NCBI RefSeq assembly: GCF_000815225.1 | Contig: NZ_CP010427.1 | Location: forward strand, 186,001 to 250,000 | DNA: 64,000 nt | Source: Allofrancisella guangzhouensis | GTDB taxonomy: Bacteria; Pseudomonadota; Gammaproteobacteria; Francisellales; Francisellaceae | Direction of reading: 5' to 3' | Shown here: positions 45,830 to 55,168 of the stretch, piece after piece | How positions within the stretch are numbered: position 1 is the stretch's first letter | How the letters are laid out: the number at the start of each line of letters is the position of its first letter | Position numbers and translations under genes: made by a program | Notes under the pieces: generated by a model | Seen by the model: only the letters and a program-made list of their open reading frames with translations | Database searches by the model: none | What the model was told of the DNA's origin: nothing

Positions 45830-48800
45830 TTAAATCGTAAATACCCAATTATTTGCAGAATAAGGTTTCCCAACATAATGGCAAAAATATTGCCTTAGAA
45901 AGCTACTATCATATTCTTCCTTAATTGATCTATATAAGTCAATTATGTTCATGCTTTGGTTATTGCGAAGGTAAATTTGATCTATAAAAGCAAGTACGAG
46001 AAAACCACAATCATTATTGTCCTGGAACGGTTCAGTAAAACAAACTAATTGATAATGGCCTGTCTCTTTTAGTTTAATTTTTGATTTAGCCCATTCGGTT
46101 CGATTACCATTTAATGAATCAAAAAAATAAATCTTCTTGTTTACTGTATCAATCATAAGCAACATAAAGTGCCAGTTTCCGAAACTAATTGGTAAGACAA
46201 TTAAACTATTTCTTGAAATTGCTACTAACTGGTTAATTTCCAATAGTATACTTCCTTCTTCGATTTCATTACTAAGTATTGTTCGACAAGGTTTTATTAT
46301 AAACTTACCCTCTTGGTTTAAACTAATGACACTTTCCTGATGCCTTTTACCAATGCAAATATCAACAAAACCGTTAGAAATAAATGATGCTCGCTCTACC
46401 CTATGACTAGCTATATCTTGCACAATGTCAAGAGCCATAGAAGATCGCAATTCTGGTGTAAGTAAGTTTAGAGGAGCTAAATTTTGGCTAATTGAGACTA
46501 CCAATTGGTCATTTACTTCAATATTTACTGAATTTTCATTCATAAGATTAAATTTATCTTTAAAATCACCAGTATTTTTTTTGTTTAATTCTTGCTTATA
46601 TCGTTCAAAACTATTTCGATTGCCCGTAGATACTCGTTGAAACTCAAAATCTGTCTTAGAAAGATTAATTTGTTTGGTTTTTTCTGCTATATATTCAGAT
46701 AAGTCTCGATTTAAAAACGCATATAGGAGTCGCACATTATCATTACGTTTACTGGTTTTTTGTAGACGCTTATTTGCAACTGCTATAATATTTTGAATTT
46801 GTTGGTTAGGATTAGACGACGATCCTTTAGAAATTATTGTTTGAATTTCTTTAATTCCTTTAGCAAGATTGTTCGTTGTATAAAAGTAATCAATAGCTGC
46901 ACCAAATCCTAAAGACGCCACATGCCACCATTTAAATTTATATAGTCCCTGGTAATTTCGACTTCTTTCAAGAATATCTTGGTATATAATAGTAATAATT
47001 TGGTTATACTCATAACATAATAATCCACATGGCAAAACTGTATTTTCATTGTATTGAGGAAATATAACGTGCTTTGTTAAGTATAATTCATAAGAATCAA
47101 CCGCACGCTTTAGATCTTTAAGTTTAAAGCACTTTGTGCTTTTACTATCAAATATGGCCTTTAAAGCCTGAGCTTGTTTATCTCCTGGATTAGAAAGACG
47201 TTTATTGAACGCCTGATCATTTTCTAAGTTGTATATAGCAAATAAATCTGAACGCGATAATATAATAAAATTATCATTATCTTTCATAAAGGTATAAATA
47301 TATTCAAGTTCATCGTAGACTTTGGTGAAACACTCAATCAAGCTAAATTCACAGTATGAACTATCAAAGAATTTTACTTTATCAAAAGATCTAACCTTAA
47401 GGCTTGCTATACTTTCTTCAATAAATAATTGCAAAAAATGAAGATCAACACTGTTATCTTCTTTAAAACGATCTGTTTCAGCACCTGATGAAAATATAAC
47501 GTATAAATTAATGATTTTGGTATTTAGCTTCAAATCAGAAACTACTCTATCTAAGTAGGTAGTCTTAAAATCCGTGTTAATTGCTATTTGAAAATCTTCC
47601 AACAATTTATCTAGAAATTGATCAAAGCGCTCATAATTTTTTTTATCATACTGATCACCGAATATTCTAATAATACTATCCATATAATACTCACACATGT
47701 TAATGAGCATCTTTAAGAAAAAATAAAATTTATTCGTGGTGTCACGTGGCACAATTTCTCTACCTGATTCACGTTCGTGAATAATTCCTAAAATTTCATA
47801 ATCCTTCTTATAGTTTGGCTGAAAAGCGATCTGACCTTCGCCTTGTGTATTAAGCGCAAGTTGTAAATTTTCATTCTTGTTAACATTGCCAAAACCTTCA
47901 AGCATTGGCAGATCTCTATAGCGTGTAACCACAACCTCTTCATTACGAGCAAAAGTTTTGGTCAAATAATATGCTAACATATCAATAAATCTTCTATTAG
48001 CTTTAAATGGTTTTAATCCTGTAATTAAACGTTGAGAAAAACATGACATATCAAGATATACAAGCTTCTGGTATAAACTACTAAAAACTTCTTTTGACTG
48101 TAATAAGTTTTCTTTACATTTTGATTTACCTATCGCTTTAATAATTGCTTCCATATCCAGCATACGGTTAATATTATCAATTGTTGATTTAATTTGCTCA
48201 AGGTTTAATCTAGTTTTCTCTATAAAACAGTTTATAAAAAGCTGACATCTTTCCTTTAAGAAATTATTTGCTTGATTCTTCTTAAGGTCCGATGTTTTAT
48301 ATTGCTGTAACTTTTCAAGTAATTTTAATAGCCTACTGTAATCATTATCTAAATTAACTAACCGGAGAATTTTCCCCATACTCTTCACGCCAGCCCTACG
48401 CCAAGCTGCAAAAATATCTGAAGTATAAAAACCCTTAAAGTTTTCAACCTTAGCTCGCGTTTGAGTCAAAAATCTATCATTATAACTTTTTATAAATACT
48501 ACCATTGCAATTGCTGTAAGTGCTGGAACCCCGCCAAGTTCATATAACTGTCTAAGTTCATTTTGGGCTTCTATAAACTCATTATTTGTAACAATTAACT
48601 CAAATTGATATTGACCATCTGCTTGGTAAGCTAAGGTCTGTGTATCTTGATCTAAACCAGAAAGAGTAAAACCAGTTCTACCGTATTCACAGCTTTTCAT
48701 AAATTCAATAAACTGGTAGCTTATTTCTACCTTTTCTTTTTTAATATATCTACTTAACAGCTCATGAAAAGATACGGGGTTGAACGCCATATGCGTAAAA

Positions 48801-50641
48801 ATACAACTTTCGATAATCGCAAACTTCTTAAATGCCAGATAGTAATTTTCATTACTTGGATCAATAGTAAAAATTGCCATGTACTTTAATAACATTGCTT
48901 GCGCTGATTGCTCAAACTCATTATAAATTGCACCAAAAGCATAACTTAAGTACACCAAATCCTTATAGAGCATTTCAAATGAAGCTCCACTTATCTGCTC
49001 AACCCCCAAGAAATAACTGCTAACATGATTACCAAAATTCTCAAAAAATAAAACAAAAGACCTTAGTTTATACCATTCACTATATATGGTCATTAATGGG
49101 TATAATGGATGACGATTTGACTCTTTCTTTGCAAGTTGGTACTGTTTATTTACACCATATGGAGATGAATAACAAAATTCTTCCAAGCAATTTTTAGTAA
49201 TTGGAAGAATTTCGCTATGAAAATCTAAAAACAAATGTTTAATTGCCTCTTGATCATCCTTTTGGACATTATTTTGATCACACACATCACTTAATAATTT
49301 GACCGGGTTCATTTCAATACTTGCAATCATCTTTGCTTTAGTTTTAACTATGCCACGAATAGCCTTATCATCATAAACTGTTCCTGTATATATTTCGTCA
49401 TAAATTTTAGATAATTCATCATATCTTGCTAAAGTAGCTGACATTATTTTATGATATACCAAGCAAGAGAAGCTATCCCTTTTATTGTTTAATCGCAACA
49501 TCAACTCATCTAATGCACTACACCACTGCTGAAATCTAGGAAGCTTCCTTGTATTAACAACCGTCTCTCTTGGTAAAGATAGCTGATCCTTAATTTCAAT
49601 ATCTAACTTTGATAAACGCATACTTAACTCATGAAGCATAGCAACCGCTAAATTTAATTTTGATAATAAAATAGCTTGTTTTAAACTAACATTTAGTTTT
49701 TTACGCTTATATGCTTTCAAAGCTTCAGCATGTGTCTTGATTTGTTTAAGCTCTTTAAAATACTCATTTGTCTTTTTTTGTATATTCTCAGCGTTAACCA
49801 AAATTGACCTTAATTTCTCATCTATAGCACCTTGTGCAGCTTTTGGGAACTCTGGATACAGATCTTTACTAATGATATAATAACTTTCAGATTCACGTAT
49901 TTGTTCTGAAATCTTATTGTATACCTCTATATAGTTATTAAAATCAGCAAAATAACTCAATACATAGTAAAGCATTTCATAGTAATAACCGTCTTCAAAC
50001 CTTTTTCCTCTTAACTTAGAGCTGATTTTTTTATGCAATCCTGATTGCCCATAACGTTGGTCCAGCCTTTCTAAGAATTCTGCTTCAGCATTATTATTTT
50101 CTTCAATAATTTCAGTAGGCATAAGTAAGGCATACAAGTAATAAGGTGCATTTTCTGAATTTTGAATTTTCTCTAATACTTCAGTGTAACCATTCTCCTT
50201 AATTGCTAAAGTATGCACAGCTTTTAAAAGCATGGCTAATGGTTTAGCACTATAAAAAGCCTGAACCAAAGAGTAACTATATAACACAACGCCTATACCA
50301 TTAACAGAAGTGTTTTTTTGTTTTGTTGATGTTTGTAAATTAATCTTTGCCACTAGATCTTGATGATATTGTTGTAACAAAATAGATGCCTTAGCTTTTG
50401 TAAGAGGATTCTCAAGCTGCTTAAGCAACTGTTCTAAAGTAATTTTTGAAGCTCCTTCACCAATGATAATTGGTTCAAGACCTTTTAAAGATGATATAAA
50501 CTTTGCTAAACTTGTCTCTGCTGATTGGTATATTGGCTCACCATCCTTACCTAAATTTTTTACCAATGATAGCATAGCTAGCAAATCATCTTGCATATAA
50601 ACGATACTAACTGCTTTGTCTATATATTCAAAGTCATTCAT
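45830..50641 (-). CDS. Giant protein with C-terminal Ulp1/CE-clan cysteine protease domain
   Basis: A 1603-residue protein, mostly helical with no recognised domain in the first ~1400 residues, ending in a CE-clan (Ulp1/SENP/ChlaDub type) protease. The domain shows SFGNWHFMLLMID with catalytic His1491, IYFFDSL with Asp1508, and FQDNNDCGFLVLAF with Gln1540 (oxyanion) and the nucleophile Cys1545, in the right order and near-normal spacing. Such enzymes remove ubiquitin, SUMO or NEDD8 and are used by intracellular pathogens against host cells. There is no signal peptide, so export would need a specialised system. The frame is open to 50689, but ATG 50641 has a near-perfect AAGGAGGTAATA site. The long N-terminal part may be a translocation or targeting region. 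Confidence 0.85.
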   Translation of the reverse strand: MNDFEYIDKAVSIVYMQDDLLAMLSLVKNLGKDGEPIYQSAETSLAKFISSLKGLEPIIIGEGASKITLEQLLKQLENPLTKAKASILLQQYHQDLVAKINLQTSTKQKNTSVNGIGVVLYSYSLVQAFYSAKPLAMLLKAVHTLAIKENGYTEVLEKIQNSENAPYYLYALLMPTEIIEENNNAEAEFLERLDQRYGQSGLHKKISSKLRGKRFEDGYYYEMLYYVLSYFADFNNYIEVYNKISEQIRESESYYIISKDLYPEFPKAAQGAIDEKLRSILVNAENIQKKTNEYFKELKQIKTHAEALKAYKRKKLNVSLKQAILLSKLNLAVAMLHELSMRLSKLDIEIKDQLSLPRETVVNTRKLPRFQQWCSALDELMLRLNNKRDSFSCLVYHKIMSATLARYDELSKIYDEIYTGTVYDDKAIRGIVKTKAKMIASIEMNPVKLLSDVCDQNNVQKDDQEAIKHLFLDFHSEILPITKNCLEEFCYSSPYGVNKQYQLAKKESNRHPLYPLMTIYSEWYKLRSFVLFFENFGNHVSSYFLGVEQISGASFEMLYKDLVYLSYAFGAIYNEFEQSAQAMLLKYMAIFTIDPSNENYYLAFKKFAIIESCIFTHMAFNPVSFHELLSRYIKKEKVEISYQFIEFMKSCEYGRTGFTLSGLDQDTQTLAYQADGQYQFELIVTNNEFIEAQNELRQLYELGGVPALTAIAMVVFIKSYNDRFLTQTRAKVENFKGFYTSDIFAAWRRAGVKSMGKILRLVNLDNDYSRLLKLLEKLQQYKTSDLKKNQANNFLKERCQLFINCFIEKTRLNLEQIKSTIDNINRMLDMEAIIKAIGKSKCKENLLQSKEVFSSLYQKLVYLDMSCFSQRLITGLKPFKANRRFIDMLAYYLTKTFARNEEVVVTRYRDLPMLEGFGNVNKNENLQLALNTQGEGQIAFQPNYKKDYEILGIIHERESGREIVPRDTTNKFYFFLKMLINMCEYYMDSIIRIFGDQYDKKNYERFDQFLDKLLEDFQIAINTDFKTTYLDRVVSDLKLNTKIINLYVIFSSGAETDRFKEDNSVDLHFLQLFIEESIASLKVRSFDKVKFFDSSYCEFSLIECFTKVYDELEYIYTFMKDNDNFIILSRSDLFAIYNLENDQAFNKRLSNPGDKQAQALKAIFDSKSTKCFKLKDLKRAVDSYELYLTKHVIFPQYNENTVLPCGLLCYEYNQIITIIYQDILERSRNYQGLYKFKWWHVASLGFGAAIDYFYTTNNLAKGIKEIQTIISKGSSSNPNQQIQNIIAVANKRLQKTSKRNDNVRLLYAFLNRDLSEYIAEKTKQINLSKTDFEFQRVSTGNRNSFERYKQELNKKNTGDFKDKFNLMNENSVNIEVNDQLVVSISQNLAPLNLLTPELRSSMALDIVQDIASHRVERASFISNGFVDICIGKRHQESVISLNQEGKFIIKPCRTILSNEIEEGSILLEINQLVAISRNSLIVLPISFGNWHFMLLMIDTVNKKIYFFDSLNGNRTEWAKSKIKLKETGHYQLVCFTEPFQDNNDCGFLVLAFIDQIYLRNNQSMNIIDLYRSIKEEYDSSFLRQYFCHYVGKPYSANNWVFTI

Positions 50642-50751
50642 TATTACCTCCTTCTTGGATTTTATTGCATACTTAAAACTTTTAACCAATCTCTAAAGCT
50701 GCTTACGTTGTGCCGTTTTAAAATACTGGCTGACAAACTGATGATTGAATA

Positions 50752-50779
50752 AGACAACTCTCTGTTACTTAAGTTGTCT
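50752..50779. repeat. Perfect inverted repeat upstream of the giant gene
   Basis: AGACAACT and AGTTGTCT are exact reverse complements separated by 12 bases. No T-run follows in either direction, so it is not a typical terminator. It lies about 110 bases upstream of the giant gene's start and could be a protein-binding site (dyad) or a leader hairpin; the function is unknown. Confidence 0.5.
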
Positions 50780-50825
50780 AAAATATTCATATCTTATGAT
50801 CCCCAATTTAATAAGAAATTATATG

Positions 50826-50924
50826 CTATAAAACGTCGTTGTCTTGCGATGTAAAAATTAAACTAGGCTTCGGTATCCCACCTTTTTATTTAGCCACATC
50901 AGATGTTTTTACTTTTTCAAACAG
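50826..50924 (-). pseudogene. Possible decayed gene fragment
   Basis: Minus-strand translation from about 50924 gives LFEKVKTSDVAK, a stop, then KGGIPKPSLIFTSQDNDVL and a stop. The two halves are in one frame and read like normal protein sequence, so this might be the last ~30 codons of a gene broken by a TAT-to-TAA change. No upstream remainder was found and I recognise no family, so this is a weak call. Confidence 0.2.
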
Positions 50925-51204
50925 TTTTTATATACTTTGACACTTAACCATACACGCTAAAAATATGATTTTATATAGGGCATTTTTGATAGGCGATATC
51001 TTTTTTTAATAGAAACTGTGATAATAAAAGTTCAATAAATTTTCATTATTAGTTTAACTTTAAAGGAAAGACTAGAGTTTTACTGTTATACATCAGATTC
51101 TGAAAGTAGTTGTAGTTGTATTTTTACTACTAGTAATAGAAAGAGAAAAATTAAGCAAGACAGGACCGTACACATTCTCCGCTACACTTTAGGGCACTAT
51201 CAGC

Positions 51205-51978
51205 TCACTTAAAAGCACCAACATCATTTAAGTATATATTAATACAATTGGCACAAATTTTAACTTCTAATAGGTTTTCATCCGCTTTTTTCTTTGAAGG
51301 AGTAAAGTTATTCTTTATAGCTAGTCTGATGTGTTTATCAATTATATTTTTTCTAAAGGCACACCTATCACATATTGACTTACCACACACCCTACAATGG
51401 TGTCTGTGAAATAGTTTTAATTTTGTTTTCTTACAACACCTACAAATAGACGTATTTTTTTCCCATTCATATTTGTTTTTATCTTCATATATAAGGTCAA
51501 ATATGTATAAATTTAAATCGCTATTAGTTTTTCTTAAGGTTAGTTCAGTAGTTTGAAATGAAATATGAGTATATATAAATAGCGGCGTAGGAGCACCTTC
51601 ATTACGTAGTTCAATTACGTTACCTTGAACTATTACGTTATATTTTTTTAGAAAAGCTGTTATTTTCTCAATATCTTCTGCATAAAATTTATCAATAGAT
51701 CCAGGAATAATATAATAATACTCTAATTTTTGGATATTTTTTTTAGATACATTTCTATCTATAGTGTCCAAATTTTTATATTCAAACCCACCCGACTGTA
51801 AGTGAGCAGCAAATAGAATGATCTCATCATCGTCTGTTTCATCCAAACAGCATATCAATAAAAATGCTACACAGGTGAATAAAGGTCCAATAGCTATCGT
51901 GCTTTCATCAGGTTTGTTTATATTTTTAAAAACATATTCTTTATCTATAAACAATATGTCATCAAATTCTGATAGCAA
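51205..51978 (-). CDS. FYVE zinc-finger protein, eukaryote-like
   Basis: A 257-residue protein ending in a FYVE domain (about residues 170-250). It has the WxxD-like EWEKN, CxxC at 179/182, the signature RHHCR at 192-196 with C195 and C198, C203/C206, and the final CANC pair at 242/245. All eight zinc ligands and the PI3P-binding R-HHCR motif are present, so it should bind PI3P on host endosomes. The gap before the last Cys pair (35 residues) is longer than usual. The N-terminal 170 residues are unknown; TCVAF (Cys36) followed by FAAHLQSGGF (His59) weakly recalls CheD/CNF-type deamidases. There is no signal peptide. Confidence 0.85.
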   Translation of the reverse strand: MLSEFDDILFIDKEYVFKNINKPDESTIAIGPLFTCVAFLLICCLDETDDDEIILFAAHLQSGGFEYKNLDTIDRNVSKKNIQKLEYYYIIPGSIDKFYAEDIEKITAFLKKYNVIVQGNVIELRNEGAPTPLFIYTHISFQTTELTLRKTNSDLNLYIFDLIYEDKNKYEWEKNTSICRCCKKTKLKLFHRHHCRVCGKSICDRCAFRKNIIDKHIRLAIKNNFTPSKKKADENLLEVKICANCINIYLNDVGAFK

Positions 51979-52165
51979 TTTTATAACTAATACTCCGCAA
52001 TTGGTTACTTACAAGTTCCGATGTTATCATAGTTTCCGAGTATATAATTTAATTTCACAGCAATAGCACAAATATTTCTAAACTCAAAAAGAAACTAGAG
52101 TTAAATATTCAACATTTACTTCTTTTTCGTTTAAAATAGTCACAAAAAGCTCAAAGAAGTAGAAT

Positions 52166-53527
52166 ATGGAAACAATATTAGCAAAAATTGTTCAAGCAAA
52201 GAGAAAGTGGCTTTTTGCAAAAAAAAGATTATTTCCTCTAAAAATTTTTAAAAATGAAGTTATTAAAACAGACAGAGATTTTTATAAAGCTTTAAAATCC
52301 GAAAAGGCCGTATTTATCTTTGAGTGTAAAAAAGGTTCGCCTTCTAAAGGTATTATCCGTAAGAAATTTAAGCTTAATGAAATAGCTTCTGTATATAAAA
52401 ATTATGCTAATGCTATCTCTGTACTTACAGATGAAGAATTTTTTATGGGAAGTTTCGCAAACTTAGAGATAGTTAGAAATCAAGTATACCAGCCTGTTTT
52501 ATGTAAAGATTTTATTATAGATGAGTATCAAATTTATTTGGCTAGACACTACAAGGCTGATGCTATTCTGCTGATGCTTTCAGTATTAGACGATCAAGAG
52601 TATAAAAAATTAGCAAAGACCGCTAACAGATTAAACATGGGGGTTTTAACAGAAGTAAGCAATGAAAATGAATTGCAAAGAGCTATAAATCTAAAAGCAA
52701 AAATTATAGGTATTAATAACCGAGATCTTAGAGATTTAACTATAAATTTAAATACAACAAAAATACTAGCTCCTAAGATACCTAAAGATACTATTATAAT
52801 TTCCGAATCAGGTATTTATAAAAACAAAGAAGTTAGAGACTTAAAAAATTACGTTAATGGTTTTCTTATAGGTAGCTCCCTTATGGGAGAACGCAATCTA
52901 GAACTTGCTGTAAGAAAAATAATTTATGGATTTAATAAAATTTGTGGTCTAACGTCTATAGAGAATGCCCAAAAGGCATATAACGCTGGAGCTGTGTATG
53001 GTGGATTAATTTTTGTAAAAAATTCTCCTCGTAGTATTGACTTTGACTTAGCAAAACAGATAACTAAGAAAGTTGGCTTAAACTATGTGGGTGTATTTGC
53101 TGACGCTGATATTAGTGAGATTGTAGACTTTGCTTATAGTTTAAAATTAAACGCGGTTCAACTTCATGGTAAAGAAAATCAGCAATATGTAGATGATTTA
53201 AAGGCTAAGTTACATAAAAATTGCCAAATCTGGAAGGCATACGGTGTAAACAAAGAAATTCCAAGGTTTTTGGAGAACGTTGATTATCACCTTTTAGATA
53301 CTCAAATAGATGATAAAAAAGGTGGAACAGGAAAAGCATTTGATTGGAGTATTATAAAAGATAAAAAAAATATAATCTTATCAGGCGGACTCAATGCTAC
53401 AAATATAAAAAAAGCAATTGAACTTAAATGTTCTGGCTATGATATAAACTCAGGAGTAGAATCTAAGGTTGGTGAAAAAGATCAGAAAAAATTAGAAGAA
53501 ATTTTTGAAGTAATTAGAAATTACTAA
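52166..53527 (+). CDS. trpC: Bifunctional indole-3-glycerol phosphate synthase / phosphoribosylanthranilate isomerase
   Basis: A 453-residue fusion (trpCF) covering two tryptophan synthesis steps. The first domain (about 1-250) shows FIFECKKGSPSKGII, VLTDEEFFMGS, PVLCKDFIIDEYQ, IGINNRDLRDL and ISESGIY. The second (about 255-453) shows KICGLTSIENAQKA, GLIFVKNSPR, AVQLHGKENQQY, KGGTGKAFDWS and YDINSGVES. Both active sites look complete. The other trp genes are not adjacent. The start has AGAAGTAGA upstream. Confidence 0.95.
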   Translation: METILAKIVQAKRKWLFAKKRLFPLKIFKNEVIKTDRDFYKALKSEKAVFIFECKKGSPSKGIIRKKFKLNEIASVYKNYANAISVLTDEEFFMGSFANLEIVRNQVYQPVLCKDFIIDEYQIYLARHYKADAILLMLSVLDDQEYKKLAKTANRLNMGVLTEVSNENELQRAINLKAKIIGINNRDLRDLTINLNTTKILAPKIPKDTIIISESGIYKNKEVRDLKNYVNGFLIGSSLMGERNLELAVRKIIYGFNKICGLTSIENAQKAYNAGAVYGGLIFVKNSPRSIDFDLAKQITKKVGLNYVGVFADADISEIVDFAYSLKLNAVQLHGKENQQYVDDLKAKLHKNCQIWKAYGVNKEIPRFLENVDYHLLDTQIDDKKGGTGKAFDWSIIKDKKNIILSGGLNATNIKKAIELKCSGYDINSGVESKVGEKDQKKLEEIFEVIRNY

Positions 53528-53625
53528 GACCCTATCTTTAATTCAATCCGCGCATGGGTTTTTAAGTCTAGAAATTTATAACCTCATTGATTACAATTTC
53601 CTAGAACATTCAAAGGAGATAAAAC

Positions 53626-54972
53626 ATGTCTACTCAGAGCTTACTTATTAAAAATGCTACAGTCGTAAATGAAGGAAAAATTTTTAAATCTGATGTTTTC
53701 ATAGAAAATGACAAAATAACCCAGATTAATAATCAAATAAATAAAACAGCTGATAAAGTTATAGACGCTTCAGGTCTTTATTTATTACCGGGTATGATTG
53801 ATGATCAGGTACACTTTAGAGAACCTGGATTAATGCATAAAGCGGATATAGAATCCGAATCAAAAGCGGCCGTAATGGGAGGTATTACCTCTTATATGGA
53901 GATGCCAAATGTTAATCCAGCAACTACAATAATTGAAAGATTAAATGAAAAAAAAGAGCGAGCATCCCAACGTTCACATGCAAACTATGCTTTTTATTTA
54001 GGAGCTACAAATAATAATGTCGATGAGCTTAAGCGTTTAAAACCAAATGATGCCTGTGGAGTCAAAATTTTTATGGGTGCTTCAACTGGTGATATGTTAG
54101 TAGATAACCAAGAAACATTAGAAGGTTTTTTTGCTAATAGTCCTTTACTAATAGTGACTCACTGTGAAGATACACCTATGATTAAAGCAAATGAGGATAA
54201 GGTCCATGAAAAATATGGTGAAAATGTACCATTTGATTTACATCCTGATATTCGTTCACGTGAAGCTTGTTTTAAATCATCTACATTAGCAGTAACTTTA
54301 GCAAAAAAATATAACTCTCGACTACATGTTTTACATTTAACTACAGCGGAAGAGATGGTTCATTTTAGCAATGAGTTACCACTAGAGCAAAAGCGAATTA
54401 CAGCAGAAGTTTGTGCACACCATTTATTTTTCTCACGTAAAGATTATGCCGAGAAAGGAGCTTTAATTAAATGTAATCCAGCTATAAAAGAAGAAACTGA
54501 CCGTTTGGCTCTTTTAGAAGCAGTTAAAAATGACGTGATAGATGTGATAGCTACAGATCATGCTCCGCATACTTGGGAAGAAAAGCAAGGAACATATTTT
54601 AAAGCACCGGCTGGTTTACCATTAGTTGAGCAAGCACTTATTTCAGTTTTGGAACATTACCATAAAGGTTTCTTATCACTTGAGCAAGTAGCACAAAAAA
54701 CAGCTCACGCACCTGCTATAGTTTATAAAGTTAAAAATCGTGGCTTTATTCGTGAAGGTTACATGGCTGATTTAGTATTAGTTGATTTGAACAATCCACA
54801 TACAATAACTGATGAAAGTTGTCATTATAAATGTGGTTGGACACCTTTTGCAGGTTATACATTTCAGTCAAAAATCCACTCAACTATTGTAAACGGTATA
54901 CTAAAATACCATCAAGGAAAAATAGTAAGTGATAAAAAAGGTCAAGCTTTAGAGTTTGACCATCAGTTTTAA
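53626..54972 (+). CDS. pyrC: Dihydroorotase
   Basis: A 448-residue amidohydrolase that closes carbamoyl-aspartate to dihydroorotate in pyrimidine synthesis. Metal-site motifs: DDQVHFREPG, VKIFMGASTGDM (carboxylated Lys), TVTHC-type IVTHCED, LHVLHLTTAEE and IATDHAPHTWEEK. The first metal motif is normally DxHxH; here the first His is Gln (DDQVH). I recall the same variant in Bacteroidetes-type dihydroorotases, so this is probably a subfamily feature and not damage. A strong AAAGGAG precedes the start. pyrF and a PyrD-like gene follow 2 kb downstream. Confidence 0.9.
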   Translation: MSTQSLLIKNATVVNEGKIFKSDVFIENDKITQINNQINKTADKVIDASGLYLLPGMIDDQVHFREPGLMHKADIESESKAAVMGGITSYMEMPNVNPATTIIERLNEKKERASQRSHANYAFYLGATNNNVDELKRLKPNDACGVKIFMGASTGDMLVDNQETLEGFFANSPLLIVTHCEDTPMIKANEDKVHEKYGENVPFDLHPDIRSREACFKSSTLAVTLAKKYNSRLHVLHLTTAEEMVHFSNELPLEQKRITAEVCAHHLFFSRKDYAEKGALIKCNPAIKEETDRLALLEAVKNDVIDVIATDHAPHTWEEKQGTYFKAPAGLPLVEQALISVLEHYHKGFLSLEQVAQKTAHAPAIVYKVKNRGFIREGYMADLVLVDLNNPHTITDESCHYKCGWTPFAGYTFQSKIHSTIVNGILKYHQGKIVSDKKGQALEFDHQF

Positions 54973-54973
54973 C

Positions 54974-55003
54974 TAAAATGATATAAAGTAAAATGATATA
55001 AAG
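54974..55003 (+). repeat. Perfect 15-base tandem duplication after pyrC
   Basis: The unit TAAAATGATATAAAG occurs twice without a gap, immediately after the dihydroorotase stop. It is probably a slippage duplication with no function; such arrays can vary in copy number between strains. Confidence 0.6.
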
Positions 55004-55168
55004 ATTTGATAGTTTATTTATGTTTTAAAGCCTCTCTTATAACTAACCTTTGAGGTATTTTTACATGTAAAAAAAGCACAAACTCACTATAAAGAACTTG
55101 ATTAAGTTTATTTTTAGGAGTATTATCAGCAAACTTTTTATAAATCAAACTAGAGATAATTAAACAAG

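Larger units (their letters stand above)
50642..51204. other. Intergenic region between the CE-protease and FYVE-protein genes
   Basis: These 563 bases hold no intact gene. There is a perfect 8-base inverted repeat (AGACAACT, 12-base loop, AGTTGTCT) at 50752-50779, without a T-run on either side. At 50826-50924 on the minus strand a short reading frame interrupted by one in-frame stop looks as if it could be the end of a decayed gene. The rest is AT-rich and probably contains the promoter of the giant gene. Confidence 0.45.
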
